41,651 nt of DNA from Pelagibacteraceae bacterium GOM-A1 (GCA_001704065.1 LHBX01000007.1:1-41651); one strand, 5' to 3'; counted from the stretch's first letter, positions 10,661 to 19,801 are shown. Program-made: numbers and translations. Notes: generated by a model not told the origin, from the letters alone.

Positions 10661-10964
10661 ACTAAATTTAATCTTATTAATCGCTTTAGTGCCATTATTA
10701 ACTTTTTGTGGCGGAGTTAGAGATGCATTAGAAGGTAAAAAAAGATCTGAACAAAGTGATGAATTTCTTGTAAAAAAAAAAAATCCTCTCCAGATGCCAC
10801 CTGACATGAATAAACTTCCTATGCCAGGAGATGATTTGGAAGTAAGCAGTCAATCAAATGACAAAGAAGTAAAAGATTTACTCAAAATAAAAGAAAATAA
10901 TAATTCTGAGGACTCTAGTAGTGGGTCAGATTTATTAAATAATATGAAAAAGAAAATCCAGTAA
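10647..10964 (+). CDS. DUF3035-like candidate lipoprotein
   Basis: I chose the ATG at 10647 because it gives a lysine-start signal peptide ([20 protein letters not shown]) ending at Cys21; an upstream start at 10596 would run through the lspA sequence. The product is 105 residues. The segment [18 protein letters not shown] (~36-53) resembles the core of DUF3035, in which D-E-F precedes a P-L-x-x-P-P-D stretch. The C-terminal half is polar, low-complexity and probably disordered. The lipobox L-T-F-C has Phe at -1, where Gly, Ala or Ser is usual, so lipidation is likely but not certain. It overlaps lspA by 14 bp and ends 3 bp before pgi. Function unknown. Confidence 0.7.
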   Translation: MKKIKLNLILLIALVPLLTFCGGVRDALEGKKRSEQSDEFLVKKKNPLQMPPDMNKLPMPGDDLEVSSQSNDKEVKDLLKIKENNNSEDSSSGSDLLNNMKKKIQ

Positions 10965-10967
10965 TTA

Positions 10968-12140
10968 ATGGAGACAAAACATATTATTTACAAAAATTTC
11001 AATAATAAAAATAAACAATTAAATAAAAAAAAACTTAATAATTTCATAAAGTTTAAAAATTTAATTGAAAAATATCCTTTATTAAAATCTTTAACAAATA
11101 ATTATAATTATTCATTTCAGAAAAAAAATTTACTAAATTTCAAAAAATACGATGAGTATAATTTAATTGGAATGGGGGGATCTATACTAGGCGCACAAGC
11201 CATTTATCATTTTCTTAGTCATAAAATCAAAAAAAAATTTTTCTTTTATAATAACCTTCAGAACATAAGAATAACAAAATCAAACAAAAAACGTTTAAAT
11301 ATAATTATATCAAAATCAGGTAACACCCTAGAAACATTATCAAATTTAAACCTGATCTTATCAAAACAGAAAAGAAATAAAAATTTAATAATTACTGAAA
11401 AAAAAAATAATATTCTTAGAGCTATGGCGAATAAACTGAGATCTGATGTAATTGACCATAAAAATTACATAGGAGGAAGATATTCAGTATTATCTGAAGT
11501 TGGAATGGTACCAGCAGAATTGATGGGTTTAAATGAAAAAAAATTTAAAAGATTAAATTATCTAATAAAAAATAAAAAATTTATTAATTTTTTAATTGAA
11601 AATGTCTCTTCAATTTACTCAAATATTATTAAAGGAAAAAAAAATTGTGTAATTTTAAATTATGATGAAAAATTAAGTAACTTTTTGAAATGGTACCAGC
11701 AATTATCTGCTGAAAGTTTAGGAAAAAAGGGTAAGGGTTTCTTTCCTATAATCTCTACAATGCCAAAGGACAATCATAGTCTTTTACAACTATATTTAGA
11801 TGGCCCAAAAAATAATTTTTTTAGTTTTTTTTTCTCTAGAGATAGAAACCAATTTAAATTTAATAATGCTTTTATAATTGATGGATTGGAACATTTAAAA
11901 AAGAAAAGTTTGGACCAAGTAATGTATGCTCAAAAAAAAGCTACACAAAATGTATTTAATAAGAGAAAATTATCATTTAGAAGTTTTGAAATTAAAAATA
12001 AAAGTGAGGAAACTTTAGGTGAACTGTTTACATTTTTTATTTTAGAAACACTAATGCTAAGCTCCTTATTAAATGTAAATCCAATTAACCAACCTTCTGT
12101 TGAATTGATTAAAATAGAAACAAAAAAAATCCTAAAATAG
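10968..12140 (+). CDS. pgi: Glucose-6-phosphate isomerase, short form
   Basis: Pgi interconverts glucose-6-phosphate and fructose-6-phosphate. At 390 residues it is clearly shorter than the usual 450-550, but the sugar-phosphate-isomerase motifs remain: GMGGSILGAQ (~66-75), the phosphate loop SKSGNTLE (~115-122), GGRYSVLSEVGM (~168-179), ESLGK (~247-251), DNHSLLQLYLDGP with the catalytic His (~266-278) and a closing NQPSVELIKIETKK with the catalytic Lys region. The truncation therefore seems to be loss of peripheral segments. It starts 3 bp after the DUF3035-like gene and overlaps the convergent rsmD stop by 9 bp. The strong Lys/Asn bias fits the genome. Confidence 0.9.
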   Translation: METKHIIYKNFNNKNKQLNKKKLNNFIKFKNLIEKYPLLKSLTNNYNYSFQKKNLLNFKKYDEYNLIGMGGSILGAQAIYHFLSHKIKKKFFFYNNLQNIRITKSNKKRLNIIISKSGNTLETLSNLNLILSKQKRNKNLIITEKKNNILRAMANKLRSDVIDHKNYIGGRYSVLSEVGMVPAELMGLNEKKFKRLNYLIKNKKFINFLIENVSSIYSNIIKGKKNCVILNYDEKLSNFLKWYQQLSAESLGKKGKGFFPIISTMPKDNHSLLQLYLDGPKNNFFSFFFSRDRNQFKFNNAFIIDGLEHLKKKSLDQVMYAQKKATQNVFNKRKLSFRSFEIKNKSEETLGELFTFFILETLMLSSLLNVNPINQPSVELIKIETKKILK

Positions 12141-12698
12141 TAATTTACCAAATATTATTTTTGATAAACCATATTTTTTTTCTCTAAGAACTTTAAAATC
12201 TTCTATAAAATTTTCTTTAAATTTCTTATTTCTATGTATTACTATTAATGTACTTTTGTGAGCGATTTTTAAGTCTAAAATTTTCCTTAATAATTTATTT
12301 ATATTTTTATCTTTAAATGGTGGATCCAAATAAATTAAATTAATTTTTTCATTATCTATATTTTCTTTAGAAATTTCATATGCGTTTATTTCCTTGATGA
12401 CTGAGTCTTTATTAATTTCTAACTCCTTAATGTTTTTTTCTAAAATTTTCAAAGAGGGTTTGTAATTTTCAAAAAAAAAAACTTTTTTTACTCCTCTAGA
12501 CAAACATTCAATGCCAAACGAACCAGAACCGGAAAATAAATCCAAAACTACGTCATTTTTGAATTTAATTTTTTCATTCTTAGAATGCTCTAAAATATTA
12601 AATATCGACTCTCTAACCATATCCTTTAAAGGTCTTGTTGTTTTATCTGTAGGATTATGAATTAATTTCCCTTTTAGTTTTCCACCAATTACTCTCAT
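12132..12698 (-). CDS. rsmD: 16S rRNA (guanine966-N2)-methyltransferase RsmD
   Basis: This 188-residue Rossmann-fold SAM-dependent enzyme methylates G966 in helix 31 of 16S rRNA. It opens with the family signature MRVIGGKLKGK. The RPLKDMVRESIFNIL segment (~22-36), SAM motif I VLDLFSGSGSFGIE (~47-60) and catalytic motif IV YLDPPF (~122-127) are all present. Length is typical. Its start overlaps the purD stop by 4 bp (ATGA), and its 3' end overlaps pgi by 9 bp on the opposite strand. There is no room for a terminator between these convergent genes. Confidence 0.95.
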   Translation of the reverse strand: MRVIGGKLKGKLIHNPTDKTTRPLKDMVRESIFNILEHSKNEKIKFKNDVVLDLFSGSGSFGIECLSRGVKKVFFFENYKPSLKILEKNIKELEINKDSVIKEINAYEISKENIDNEKINLIYLDPPFKDKNINKLLRKILDLKIAHKSTLIVIHRNKKFKENFIEDFKVLREKKYGLSKIIFGKLLF

Positions 12699-13960
12699 TT
12701 ATCTATGACTTTATGACCTATATCTGATCTGTAAAAACCATCTTCCCAATTCAATTTATTAATCTGATTGATGATTTCTTTTCTACTTGATAAATAACTA
12801 TCTGAGATATTCACAAAATTTATTACCCTACCTCCAACTGCTACAATTTTGTTTCCAGAACTTTTTGTTCCAGCATGAAAAATAAAATTATCTTTAGTTG
12901 ATTTGAATTCTTTTAAATTTTTAATTTCAACATTCTTATTATATTTTTCAGGATATCCTTTTGAGCATAAAGCAATGCACATACTTTTTTTATTTTTCCA
13001 TTTTATTTCGTGGGTCTTTAATTTTGAATTACAACAAGAATTTATTATTTCCAATAAATCACTGTCAACCAATGGTAATATAGTTTGGCATTCAGGATCA
13101 CCCATCCTGACATTATATTCAATTAGGTATGGTTCATTACTTTTTATCATTAAGCCGGCATATAAAAAACCGACGTACTTCTCATTCATTTCACTTATAG
13201 CTTTTAACGTTGGCTCAATTATTTTGTTTAAAATTTTATTCTCTAAATCATCATTAATTAAGCTTGAAGGTGAATAAGCTCCCATTCCTCCTGTATTTTT
13301 TCCAGTATCACCCTCACCAACTCTTTTATGGTCTTGAGCTGTATTAAAAGTTTTATAACTAATTCCATCTGAAATAATAAAAAAACTCATCTCATCACCT
13401 TCTAGGAATTCTTCGATTAATACTTGATCTGCTTTCCCAAATTTACCGTCAAATATTTCATTAACAGCAGTTTTAGCCTCATCAACATTTTGACAAATAT
13501 AAACACCTTTACCTGCAGCAAGAACATCTGCTTTTACAACAAGAGGAAAATTAGATGATGATAAAAATATAAATGAGTCTTCTTTGGATTTACAAATTTT
13601 AAATTTAGCAGTTGGTATGTTAAATTTCTCACAAATTTGTTTTGTAAATATTTTTGAGCCTTCTAATTGAGCTACTTTTTTTCTAGGACCAAAAACTTTA
13701 ATATTTTTTGACTCTAGGAAATCTACTAATCCTTCGACTAATGGTTTTTCTGGACCAACAATCACTAATTCGATTTGTTCTTTCTTAATAAAATTATACA
13801 AATCTTGAAAATTTTCCAAATTTAAATCAATATTTACAGATATTTCTTCGGTACCAGCATTACCTGGTATTGAATATATTTTTGTTATTTTTTTTGAATT
13901 ACTTAAGTGATGAACTAGAGCATGTTCTCGTCCTCCACTTCCAATAATTGCAATTTTCAT
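12695..13960 (-). CDS. purD: Phosphoribosylamine-glycine ligase (GAR synthetase)
   Basis: PurD joins glycine to 5-phosphoribosylamine in de novo purine synthesis. The 421-residue protein starts with the family signature MKIAIIGSGGREHALVHHL. The ATP-grasp domain follows, with LVVKADVLAAGKGVYIC (~140-156), EEFLEGDEMSFF (~183-194) and QDHKRVGEGDTGKNTGGMGA (~209-228). The metal/ATP segment is EYNVRMGDPECQTILP near 283-298. Length is normal. It is first of a two-gene unit with rsmD and divergent from a DUF2093 gene, with 22 bp between the starts. Confidence 0.97.
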   Translation of the reverse strand: MKIAIIGSGGREHALVHHLSNSKKITKIYSIPGNAGTEEISVNIDLNLENFQDLYNFIKKEQIELVIVGPEKPLVEGLVDFLESKNIKVFGPRKKVAQLEGSKIFTKQICEKFNIPTAKFKICKSKEDSFIFLSSSNFPLVVKADVLAAGKGVYICQNVDEAKTAVNEIFDGKFGKADQVLIEEFLEGDEMSFFIISDGISYKTFNTAQDHKRVGEGDTGKNTGGMGAYSPSSLINDDLENKILNKIIEPTLKAISEMNEKYVGFLYAGLMIKSNEPYLIEYNVRMGDPECQTILPLVDSDLLEIINSCCNSKLKTHEIKWKNKKSMCIALCSKGYPEKYNKNVEIKNLKEFKSTKDNFIFHAGTKSSGNKIVAVGGRVINFVNISDSYLSSRKEIINQINKLNWEDGFYRSDIGHKVIDK

Positions 13961-13982
13961 TTAGTAAATATATATCTTAAAT

Positions 13983-14180
13983 ATGTTAAATAAGTTAGCT
14001 AAATTAAAATACTTAGCAAATAATTTTGAGATCATTGAAGATGGTGATCATGTGATTTGTGCTATCTCACAAAAAAAAATACCACTTGAAAACTTATCTT
14101 ATTGGAACGTCGAAGAACAGGAAGCCTACTTTTCGTATGTTGAGGCCTCAATAAAAAGAGAATTATTAGATAAAAACTGA
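13983..14180 (+). CDS. DUF2093-like small protein
   Basis: This 65-residue protein has the DUF2093 layout known from alphaproteobacteria: an N-terminal K-L-x-Y-L segment, a central VICAISQKKIPLENLSYW (~27-44) in which a short strand leads to an invariant-looking L-x-Y-W, and a final helix with EAYFSYVEAS. No membrane helix or signal peptide. DUF2093 has no assigned function. The gene lies alone on the plus strand between two minus-strand operons, 22 bp from the divergent purD start and directly abutting the convergent lpxL stop (14180/14181). Confidence 0.8.
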   Translation: MLNKLAKLKYLANNFEIIEDGDHVICAISQKKIPLENLSYWNVEEQEAYFSYVEASIKRELLDKN

Positions 14181-15041
14181 TTATGTTTTCCACCTATCAT
14201 GAGTCCAGATCCACTGGTCTACATTTTTTAAAATCATTTTTTCAAGTATCTTATTTAGATGTTCAGTGATTTCTTTGATTGATTTATTGTTCCCGATTTT
14301 AATCGGTTCTGAAACAAACATTTTAAAATAGTTATTTTTTCTTCTCTCTATATAAATAGGCACTAGATCACATTTATATTTTTTAATTAATTGTGCGGGT
14401 ATGGTTGTAGTACTAGCTGGTTTACCGAAAAAATTAATTTTTATACCTTCTCTTACTCTTTGGTCTATCATTAGAGCTACTGAGTTACCTTTCTTTATAT
14501 TTTCAATAATCTGTCTTGTGCCTGATCTTCCTTTTTTAATTTGATTTTTGCATATAAAATTTTCTCTAATGTCTTCCATAGTTTTGTTAAGAAATATGTT
14601 ATTTAGCGGTCTATAAATAGCGCACAAATTTATACCAGCTTTTTCAATTTGGAGCGCCATTAATTCAAAATTATTGAAATGACCAGATATAAATACAGCT
14701 CGTCTTTTTTCTCTCTTAATTTTGTTTAGGTTTTCAAGCCCATCTATTTCAATAAATTTATTTAATTTGCTATTTCTAAATGCTTTAAGAAAAGGATATT
14801 CAGCAAGTATTCTTCCATAATTTCCATATATTTTGCTGATAATTTTATTGTAATTTTTTTTGTCTACAATGCCAGATTGTTCTAAATTATTCTCAATTAA
14901 TTTTTTTGATCTAAATATTGGTCCAAACAAGCGTCCAATAAAATCTCCCAAATTAGATCCATTTTTATAACCAATTATAATTAGTATAAAAAAAAACAAT
15001 TTTATTAAAATAAATTCAATTAAATAAAAAAACTTTCTCAT
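14181..15041 (-). CDS. lpxL: Lipid A biosynthesis acyltransferase (LpxL/HtrB-type)
   Basis: This late acyltransferase of the LPLAT superfamily adds a secondary acyl chain to Kdo-lipid A at the inner face of the inner membrane. The 286-residue protein has an N-terminal hydrophobic anchor (~8-25), the catalytic H-x4-E motif in ISGHFNNFELMA (~98-109), IYRPLNN (~117-123) and ALMIDQRVREG (~169-179). It ends with DQWIWTHDRWK, typical of LpxL/HtrB. It is last in the operon ubiA-msbA-waaA-lpxK-lpxL and overlaps lpxK by 4 bp. The motifs cannot tell LpxL from LpxM or a lipid-recycling relative; the context favours lipid A. Confidence 0.85.
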   Translation of the reverse strand: MRKFFYLIEFILIKLFFFILIIIGYKNGSNLGDFIGRLFGPIFRSKKLIENNLEQSGIVDKKNYNKIISKIYGNYGRILAEYPFLKAFRNSKLNKFIEIDGLENLNKIKREKRRAVFISGHFNNFELMALQIEKAGINLCAIYRPLNNIFLNKTMEDIRENFICKNQIKKGRSGTRQIIENIKKGNSVALMIDQRVREGIKINFFGKPASTTTIPAQLIKKYKCDLVPIYIERRKNNYFKMFVSEPIKIGNNKSIKEITEHLNKILEKMILKNVDQWIWTHDRWKT

Positions 15042-15961
15042 AATTTCTTTAATAAAAAATTTTTAAATTCTTTTTCTTTTTCAATTTTTAATCCTATTTT
15101 TAAAAATTGGATATTTTTTTTTTGTATATTTGATAATCGATTGTAGTCTTTTTCGGTTGTTATAATTTTTAATTTATTACTCTTAGCCATATTTTTTATA
15201 TTATTTATATCAGAATTTTTATATTTATAATGGTCTGGAAAAGTCATTATTTTTTTTATCTTAAAATTATATTTTTTTAATGTTTGTTTAAATTCTAAAG
15301 GATTACCTATGCCTGAAAAAACTAAAAAGTTATTTTTAAATTTAAAAGACTCAAGATTTCTAGGAGTGTATTTGGCTCTAAATATTTTTAAATTTGGATT
15401 TAATCTCTTTAGAGTTTTTTCGAAACTTTTATTATTTTTTTCACCATTAAGAAATGCAAGATCATAATTTAAAATATTCGTAATTTTTTCCCTTAATGGC
15501 CCAGCAGGCAAAACTAGCCCATTTCCAACTAGCTCTGAACTATTAAAACAAGCAATAGAAATATCATAATTTAAACTTTTATCTTGTAAACCATCATCTA
15601 ATATAGCTATCTGGTAATTTTTTTTCTCAGCAATTCTCAGCGCGATATCTCTAAAACTTAAACAAATTAGATTTCCATATTTTGATAAAATTTTTTGCTC
15701 ATCAATTTGATCAATATATTTTTTTTTAATAAATACAGTTTTAAACTTATATTTTAACATATCATTTATTTTTAAAACTAAAGGCGTTTTTCCAGTTCCA
15801 CCTAAGTAAATATTTCCAACACAGATTGTTTTTATTTTGAAATACTTTTTAAGACTTAAAGATTTAAAAAAATTAAAAATAATTGTTATCAAACTAAATG
15901 GTAAGAGTATTAATGATATGAAATTGAAACTATCCCAAAAAATGGGTCTTTTTACTTTCAT
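15038..15961 (-). CDS. lpxK: Tetraacyldisaccharide 4'-kinase LpxK
   Basis: LpxK phosphorylates the 4' position of the lipid A disaccharide precursor at the inner membrane. The 307-residue protein has one N-terminal hydrophobic helix (~15-30) and a Walker A motif in VGNIYLGGTGKTPLV (~48-62). AILDDGLQDKSL near 120 is the family DDGFQ-type motif, GNGLVLPAGPLREK follows near 146, and TTEKDYNRL occurs near 271. Length is slightly below the usual ~330. The start overlaps the waaA stop by one base, and the 3' end overlaps lpxL by 4 bp. Lysine-rich, in line with its neighbours. Confidence 0.93.
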   Translation of the reverse strand: MKVKRPIFWDSFNFISLILLPFSLITIIFNFFKSLSLKKYFKIKTICVGNIYLGGTGKTPLVLKINDMLKYKFKTVFIKKKYIDQIDEQKILSKYGNLICLSFRDIALRIAEKKNYQIAILDDGLQDKSLNYDISIACFNSSELVGNGLVLPAGPLREKITNILNYDLAFLNGEKNNKSFEKTLKRLNPNLKIFRAKYTPRNLESFKFKNNFLVFSGIGNPLEFKQTLKKYNFKIKKIMTFPDHYKYKNSDINNIKNMAKSNKLKIITTEKDYNRLSNIQKKNIQFLKIGLKIEKEKEFKNFLLKKL

Positions 15962-17190
15962 TATAAATAATTTTTAATTTCTTTAACGTTATTTTCAAAA
16001 ATTTCAGCACCTAAATAATTAATTTTATTAATTTTACTACTTGATATTTTGTAATTATGATTTTTTACAAATACCCTTTCCATTTGATCAATATTTTTAA
16101 TCTCTGAAGATATTTTTAAACTTTTTAATTCTTTATATATTTCTTTAAAATTATTTACTTTTTTACCATGCATCACGTAATTACCCATTCTTACAGCTTC
16201 TAATGGGTTTTGTCCTCCATGGTTTACTAAAGATCCACCAATAAATGTTACATTTGAAAGTCTTAAAAATTTTGACATTTCTCCGTATGTATTAACAATA
16301 TATACGTCACAATTATCAGACGGTTTATGTACGCTTGATCTTTCGGTAACTATCAGTTTTAATTTTCTAAGTTCTTGCTTTATTTCCTCTGATCTATTTA
16401 TGTGACGTGGAACCAATATTGTAATTAAATTCTTAAACTTTTTCTTCAATTTTAAATGTAATTTTCCAATGATTTTCTCCTCATTATAATGAGTGCTAGC
16501 TGCACAGAATACTTTTTTATTTTTAAAATATTTTTCAACATTTTTGTTCAAACTTTGTTTATCATTTTTAAAATACTTTAAATTTCCTACAAATTTAATT
16601 TTTTTAACACCTAATCTTTTTAAATAATTTTGGGTTTCTTGATTTTGAGGTAAAGCTATTGTTATTTTACTGAAAACATTCTTTGCAAAAGATGAAAAGA
16701 TTTGCCATCTTTTGAAACTTTTACTTGTAATTCTACCATTGATTAAAATTAGAGGTATTTTTTTTGAATTTATTTTTTCATACATATTCGGCCAGACCTC
16801 AGAATCTACAAATATTGCAATTTTTGGTTCCCAATAATTTAAAAAGTTGTTGCATATAAATCCAATATCAAATGGATAGTAAATATGAGTTGTTTTCTTT
16901 AATGGTTTCTTTGCAATTATTGATGCAGAACTTAAAGTAGTTGAAGTAAGTAAAATTTTTTTTATAGATTTGTCTTTTTCAAACTTATTTATCAAAGGGA
17001 GAATACTCATGATTTCCCCAACACTTGCACCATGAAACCATACAGTTGTATCAGTCTTTTTTAAATTATAATAAGCGTATTTTTCTAAGATTCTTCTCCA
17101 ATCTTCCTTTCCAATAATCATTCTAAAAATTAATATAAATGGCGAGATAAAAAAAAAAATAATTCCTAGTATATTATACAAAAAATACAT
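15961..17190 (-). CDS. waaA: Kdo transferase WaaA/KdtA
   Basis: WaaA adds 3-deoxy-D-manno-octulosonic acid (Kdo) to lipid IVA. The 409-residue GT-B-type protein has an N-terminal membrane anchor (~4-25), the FHGASVGE motif (~53-60) with the catalytic glutamate region, LINGRITSKSF (~147-157) and FCAASTHYNEEKI (~229-241). The C-terminal nucleotide-sugar site is VTFIGGSLVNHGGQNPLEA near 315-333. It overlaps msbA and lpxK by one base each. Motifs do not show whether it transfers one or two Kdo residues. With lpxK, lpxL and msbA it indicates a genuine LPS inner core. Confidence 0.94.
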   Translation of the reverse strand: MYFLYNILGIIFFFISPFILIFRMIIGKEDWRRILEKYAYYNLKKTDTTVWFHGASVGEIMSILPLINKFEKDKSIKKILLTSTTLSSASIIAKKPLKKTTHIYYPFDIGFICNNFLNYWEPKIAIFVDSEVWPNMYEKINSKKIPLILINGRITSKSFKRWQIFSSFAKNVFSKITIALPQNQETQNYLKRLGVKKIKFVGNLKYFKNDKQSLNKNVEKYFKNKKVFCAASTHYNEEKIIGKLHLKLKKKFKNLITILVPRHINRSEEIKQELRKLKLIVTERSSVHKPSDNCDVYIVNTYGEMSKFLRLSNVTFIGGSLVNHGGQNPLEAVRMGNYVMHGKKVNNFKEIYKELKSLKISSEIKNIDQMERVFVKNHNYKISSSKINKINYLGAEIFENNVKEIKNYL

Positions 17191-18932
17191 TAGTTATTTT
17201 TTATTTGTCTCTCGTAGAAGTTTTTATAAAGCAATGAATTTTTGACTAGATCATCATGTTTCCCTGACGATTCTACTGAACCTTTATCAACAACATAAAT
17301 TTTTTCTGAATTAAGAATAGTTGATAGTCTATGAGCAATAACTACTGTTGTTTTATTTTTTGTTAATTCTTCAATAGCTTTTTGTATTTTTTCTTCTGTT
17401 TCTGAGTCAAGAGATGAAGTTGCTTCGTCTAGAAGAATTATTTTGCTATCCTTTAACAAAGCTCTCGCTATCGAAAGTCTTTGCTTTTCACCACCTGATA
17501 ATTTTACTCCATTTTCTCCTATAACAGTCTGAAATTTATTTTCTAATTTTTCTATAAAATCTGTACACATTGATATTTTTGCAGCTGTAAAAATTTCTTC
17601 GTCACTCGCCTCCGGCTTGGCATATTTGATATTATTAAAAATAGTATCATCAAAAAGTGTTGTATTTTGATCAACAATAGATATTTCTTTTCTTAACGAT
17701 TTAAGATTAAGATTTTGTACTTTTTGATTGTCAATCAGAATTTCCCCAGAGTCTGCATCATAAATTCTTGGTATTAAATTTAATATTGTAGATTTACCCG
17801 ATCCACTGTGACCTACTAAAGCTGTCATTTTTCTCCCAGCTATGTCAATATTAATATCTTTAAGGACTATATTGTTAAGATTTGATTTGTAACTAAAATT
17901 AATATTTTGAAATTTTATTGATGCATTACTTATATCTAATATTTTTCCATTATCATTTGTTGAAATTTTATTTTGTTGATCAATAATAGGTAATATTCTT
18001 TTTCCTGCCGATAGTCCTTGGCCAAAAGCAACATTGACTGTTGCTAAAGATTTTACTGGTTGATAAGCAAGCATCATAGCAGCCAAAAAAGAGAAAAAAT
18101 TGTTTATACTTAGCTGGTCATTCATAATTAACTTTCCTGAGTAAAAAATTAATATTGCAATCATTATTCCAGTTACAACTTCCATTATTGGAGTAGATCT
18201 TATAAAAACTGTTGCGATTTTTATTGATTTTTCTTTAAGATCATTGACGAATTTTTCTGATCTTTCATGTTCATAATTTTCTCTTTGAAAAATTTTTATT
18301 ATTTTATGATTTTTAAAAAGATCAATTAAATATTTATTTAAGTCGCCTGACTTTTCTTGTGCTTCTGTGGCAACTTTAATAATACGTTTTCCTAGTTTTT
18401 TTGCAGTTATTGTAGCTATAGGAAGCATGATTAAAGCTATAAGAGAAAGCCTCCAATTTTGAAGGAACATCACAAATAATAAGCCAATAAGTGTTAAGCC
18501 ATCTTTGAATAAATTTAAAACCGCGTTACTTAGCATCCCCGTTATTTGATTTACATCAAAGTTGAGATTTGAAATATATTTACCTGAATGTTTATCTTCA
18601 ATTTTTTCAGTATCAGCTTTTATGAAAGAAGATAACATATCGATTTGAATATTTTTTTTCACTTCTTCTGCAGTTTTTATCATTAAAACTTTTGCTAAAT
18701 ATAGAGATATACCTTTGGTAGCAAAAGCTATTATGATTAAAAGTGGAATAATGAAAATTAAACTTTGATCTTTATTTATAAAAATTTTTTCTATCGCAGG
18801 GTCGAGTAACCATGCTGTTGCTGATGTGGCGCCAGCAACCAAAATAGAAAACACTATAGCAAGTATTATCTTGTTGAGATGTTTTGTTGTATAATCATTA
18901 TACAATCTTTTTATAATATCGATATTTTTCAT
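17190..18932 (-). CDS. msbA: Lipid A-core export ABC transporter MsbA
   Basis: A 580-residue half-transporter: six hydrophobic helices in the first ~300 residues followed by one ATPase domain. The ATPase has Walker A GHSGSGKST (~373-381), the Q-loop in SIVDQNTTLFD, the ABC signature LSGGEKQRLSIARALL (~476-491), Walker B with D-loop IILLDEATSSLDSETE (~496-511) and the switch His in VIAHRLST (~530-537). The family flips lipids across the inner membrane. The neighbours waaA, lpxK and lpxL point to MsbA rather than a drug exporter. It overlaps the ubiA stop by one base (TAATG) and waaA by one base. Confidence 0.92.
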   Translation of the reverse strand: MKNIDIIKRLYNDYTTKHLNKIILAIVFSILVAGATSATAWLLDPAIEKIFINKDQSLIFIIPLLIIIAFATKGISLYLAKVLMIKTAEEVKKNIQIDMLSSFIKADTEKIEDKHSGKYISNLNFDVNQITGMLSNAVLNLFKDGLTLIGLLFVMFLQNWRLSLIALIMLPIATITAKKLGKRIIKVATEAQEKSGDLNKYLIDLFKNHKIIKIFQRENYEHERSEKFVNDLKEKSIKIATVFIRSTPIMEVVTGIMIAILIFYSGKLIMNDQLSINNFFSFLAAMMLAYQPVKSLATVNVAFGQGLSAGKRILPIIDQQNKISTNDNGKILDISNASIKFQNINFSYKSNLNNIVLKDINIDIAGRKMTALVGHSGSGKSTILNLIPRIYDADSGEILIDNQKVQNLNLKSLRKEISIVDQNTTLFDDTIFNNIKYAKPEASDEEIFTAAKISMCTDFIEKLENKFQTVIGENGVKLSGGEKQRLSIARALLKDSKIILLDEATSSLDSETEEKIQKAIEELTKNKTTVVIAHRLSTILNSEKIYVVDKGSVESSGKHDDLVKNSLLYKNFYERQIKNN

Positions 18933-19801
18933 TAAGTTAATTTTCCTACTAACAAAATCATTAAAATAATAAGACCCAAAAGATTGTTGCTTTTAAATTT
19001 TGCTAAGCAATCATTCCCACTTTCAGTTTTTAATTTTAGAGATTGAAAAATTAACAAATGAGTTAAAGGCACTATTAAAGCAATATAATATAAATAATTA
19101 AAATTCATTTTATAACCAACAAGAAACAATGATATTAAAAATATAATGTAACAAAACGATATAAATTTTTTTGGATTATTTTTAAATTTAATCGATGTTG
19201 ATTTAACTCCAATTATTTCATCATCATTAATATCTTGATATCCATATATTGTGTCGTAACCTAATGTCCAAAATGTGGCTCCTAAATAAAATATAATTGG
19301 TACTATAGAAACTTCATTTTGAATGGATATCCATGCCAAAACTAGACCGTAATTAAAAGTAATACCTAAAAAAAGTTGAGGCCAGTAAGTAAATCTTTTC
19401 ATTAATGGATATGTAAAAGCCAATGGCATTGAAAGAAGAGCCATATAAATAGTAAATTTATTAAAATTTATCAAAACTAAAAACGCGATTAAACATAAGA
19501 TTGCAGCATATATTGCAGCATTAAATACGGAAATTTTTTCTGACGCGATTGGTCTATTTTTTGTTCTTTCGACTAACTTATCAATTTTTCTATCACTTAT
19601 ATCGTTAACAATACATCCTGCCGATCTCATTAGAACAGATCCAGAAAAAAATAAAAAAGCATAAATAAAATAAGTATTTAAAGAAAGAGAAAAATCATAT
19701 GAAATTGTTAAACCCCAAACACATGGCCAAAATAGAAGCATGAAACCAATTGGTTTATTAAGTCTTGTTAATTCAATAAAAATTTTAACCTTTTCAGACA
19801 T
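18932..19801 (-). CDS. ubiA: 4-hydroxybenzoate polyprenyltransferase UbiA
   Basis: UbiA attaches a polyprenyl tail to 4-hydroxybenzoate in ubiquinone synthesis. The 289-residue protein has about eight membrane helices and both Asp-rich Mg-diphosphate motifs: NDISDRKIDKLVERTKNRP (~67-85) and DTIYGYQDINDDEIIG (~182-197). The N-terminal TRLNKPIGFMLLFWPCVWGL (~12-31) is typical of UbiA rather than heme O synthase. It heads the five-gene envelope operon. Its start is 49 bp from the divergent DUF2721 gene, so the operon promoter must lie in that gap or within the neighbouring coding sequence. Confidence 0.95.
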   Translation of the reverse strand: MSEKVKIFIELTRLNKPIGFMLLFWPCVWGLTISYDFSLSLNTYFIYAFLFFSGSVLMRSAGCIVNDISDRKIDKLVERTKNRPIASEKISVFNAAIYAAILCLIAFLVLINFNKFTIYMALLSMPLAFTYPLMKRFTYWPQLFLGITFNYGLVLAWISIQNEVSIVPIIFYLGATFWTLGYDTIYGYQDINDDEIIGVKSTSIKFKNNPKKFISFCYIIFLISLFLVGYKMNFNYLYYIALIVPLTHLLIFQSLKLKTESGNDCLAKFKSNNLLGLIILMILLVGKLT

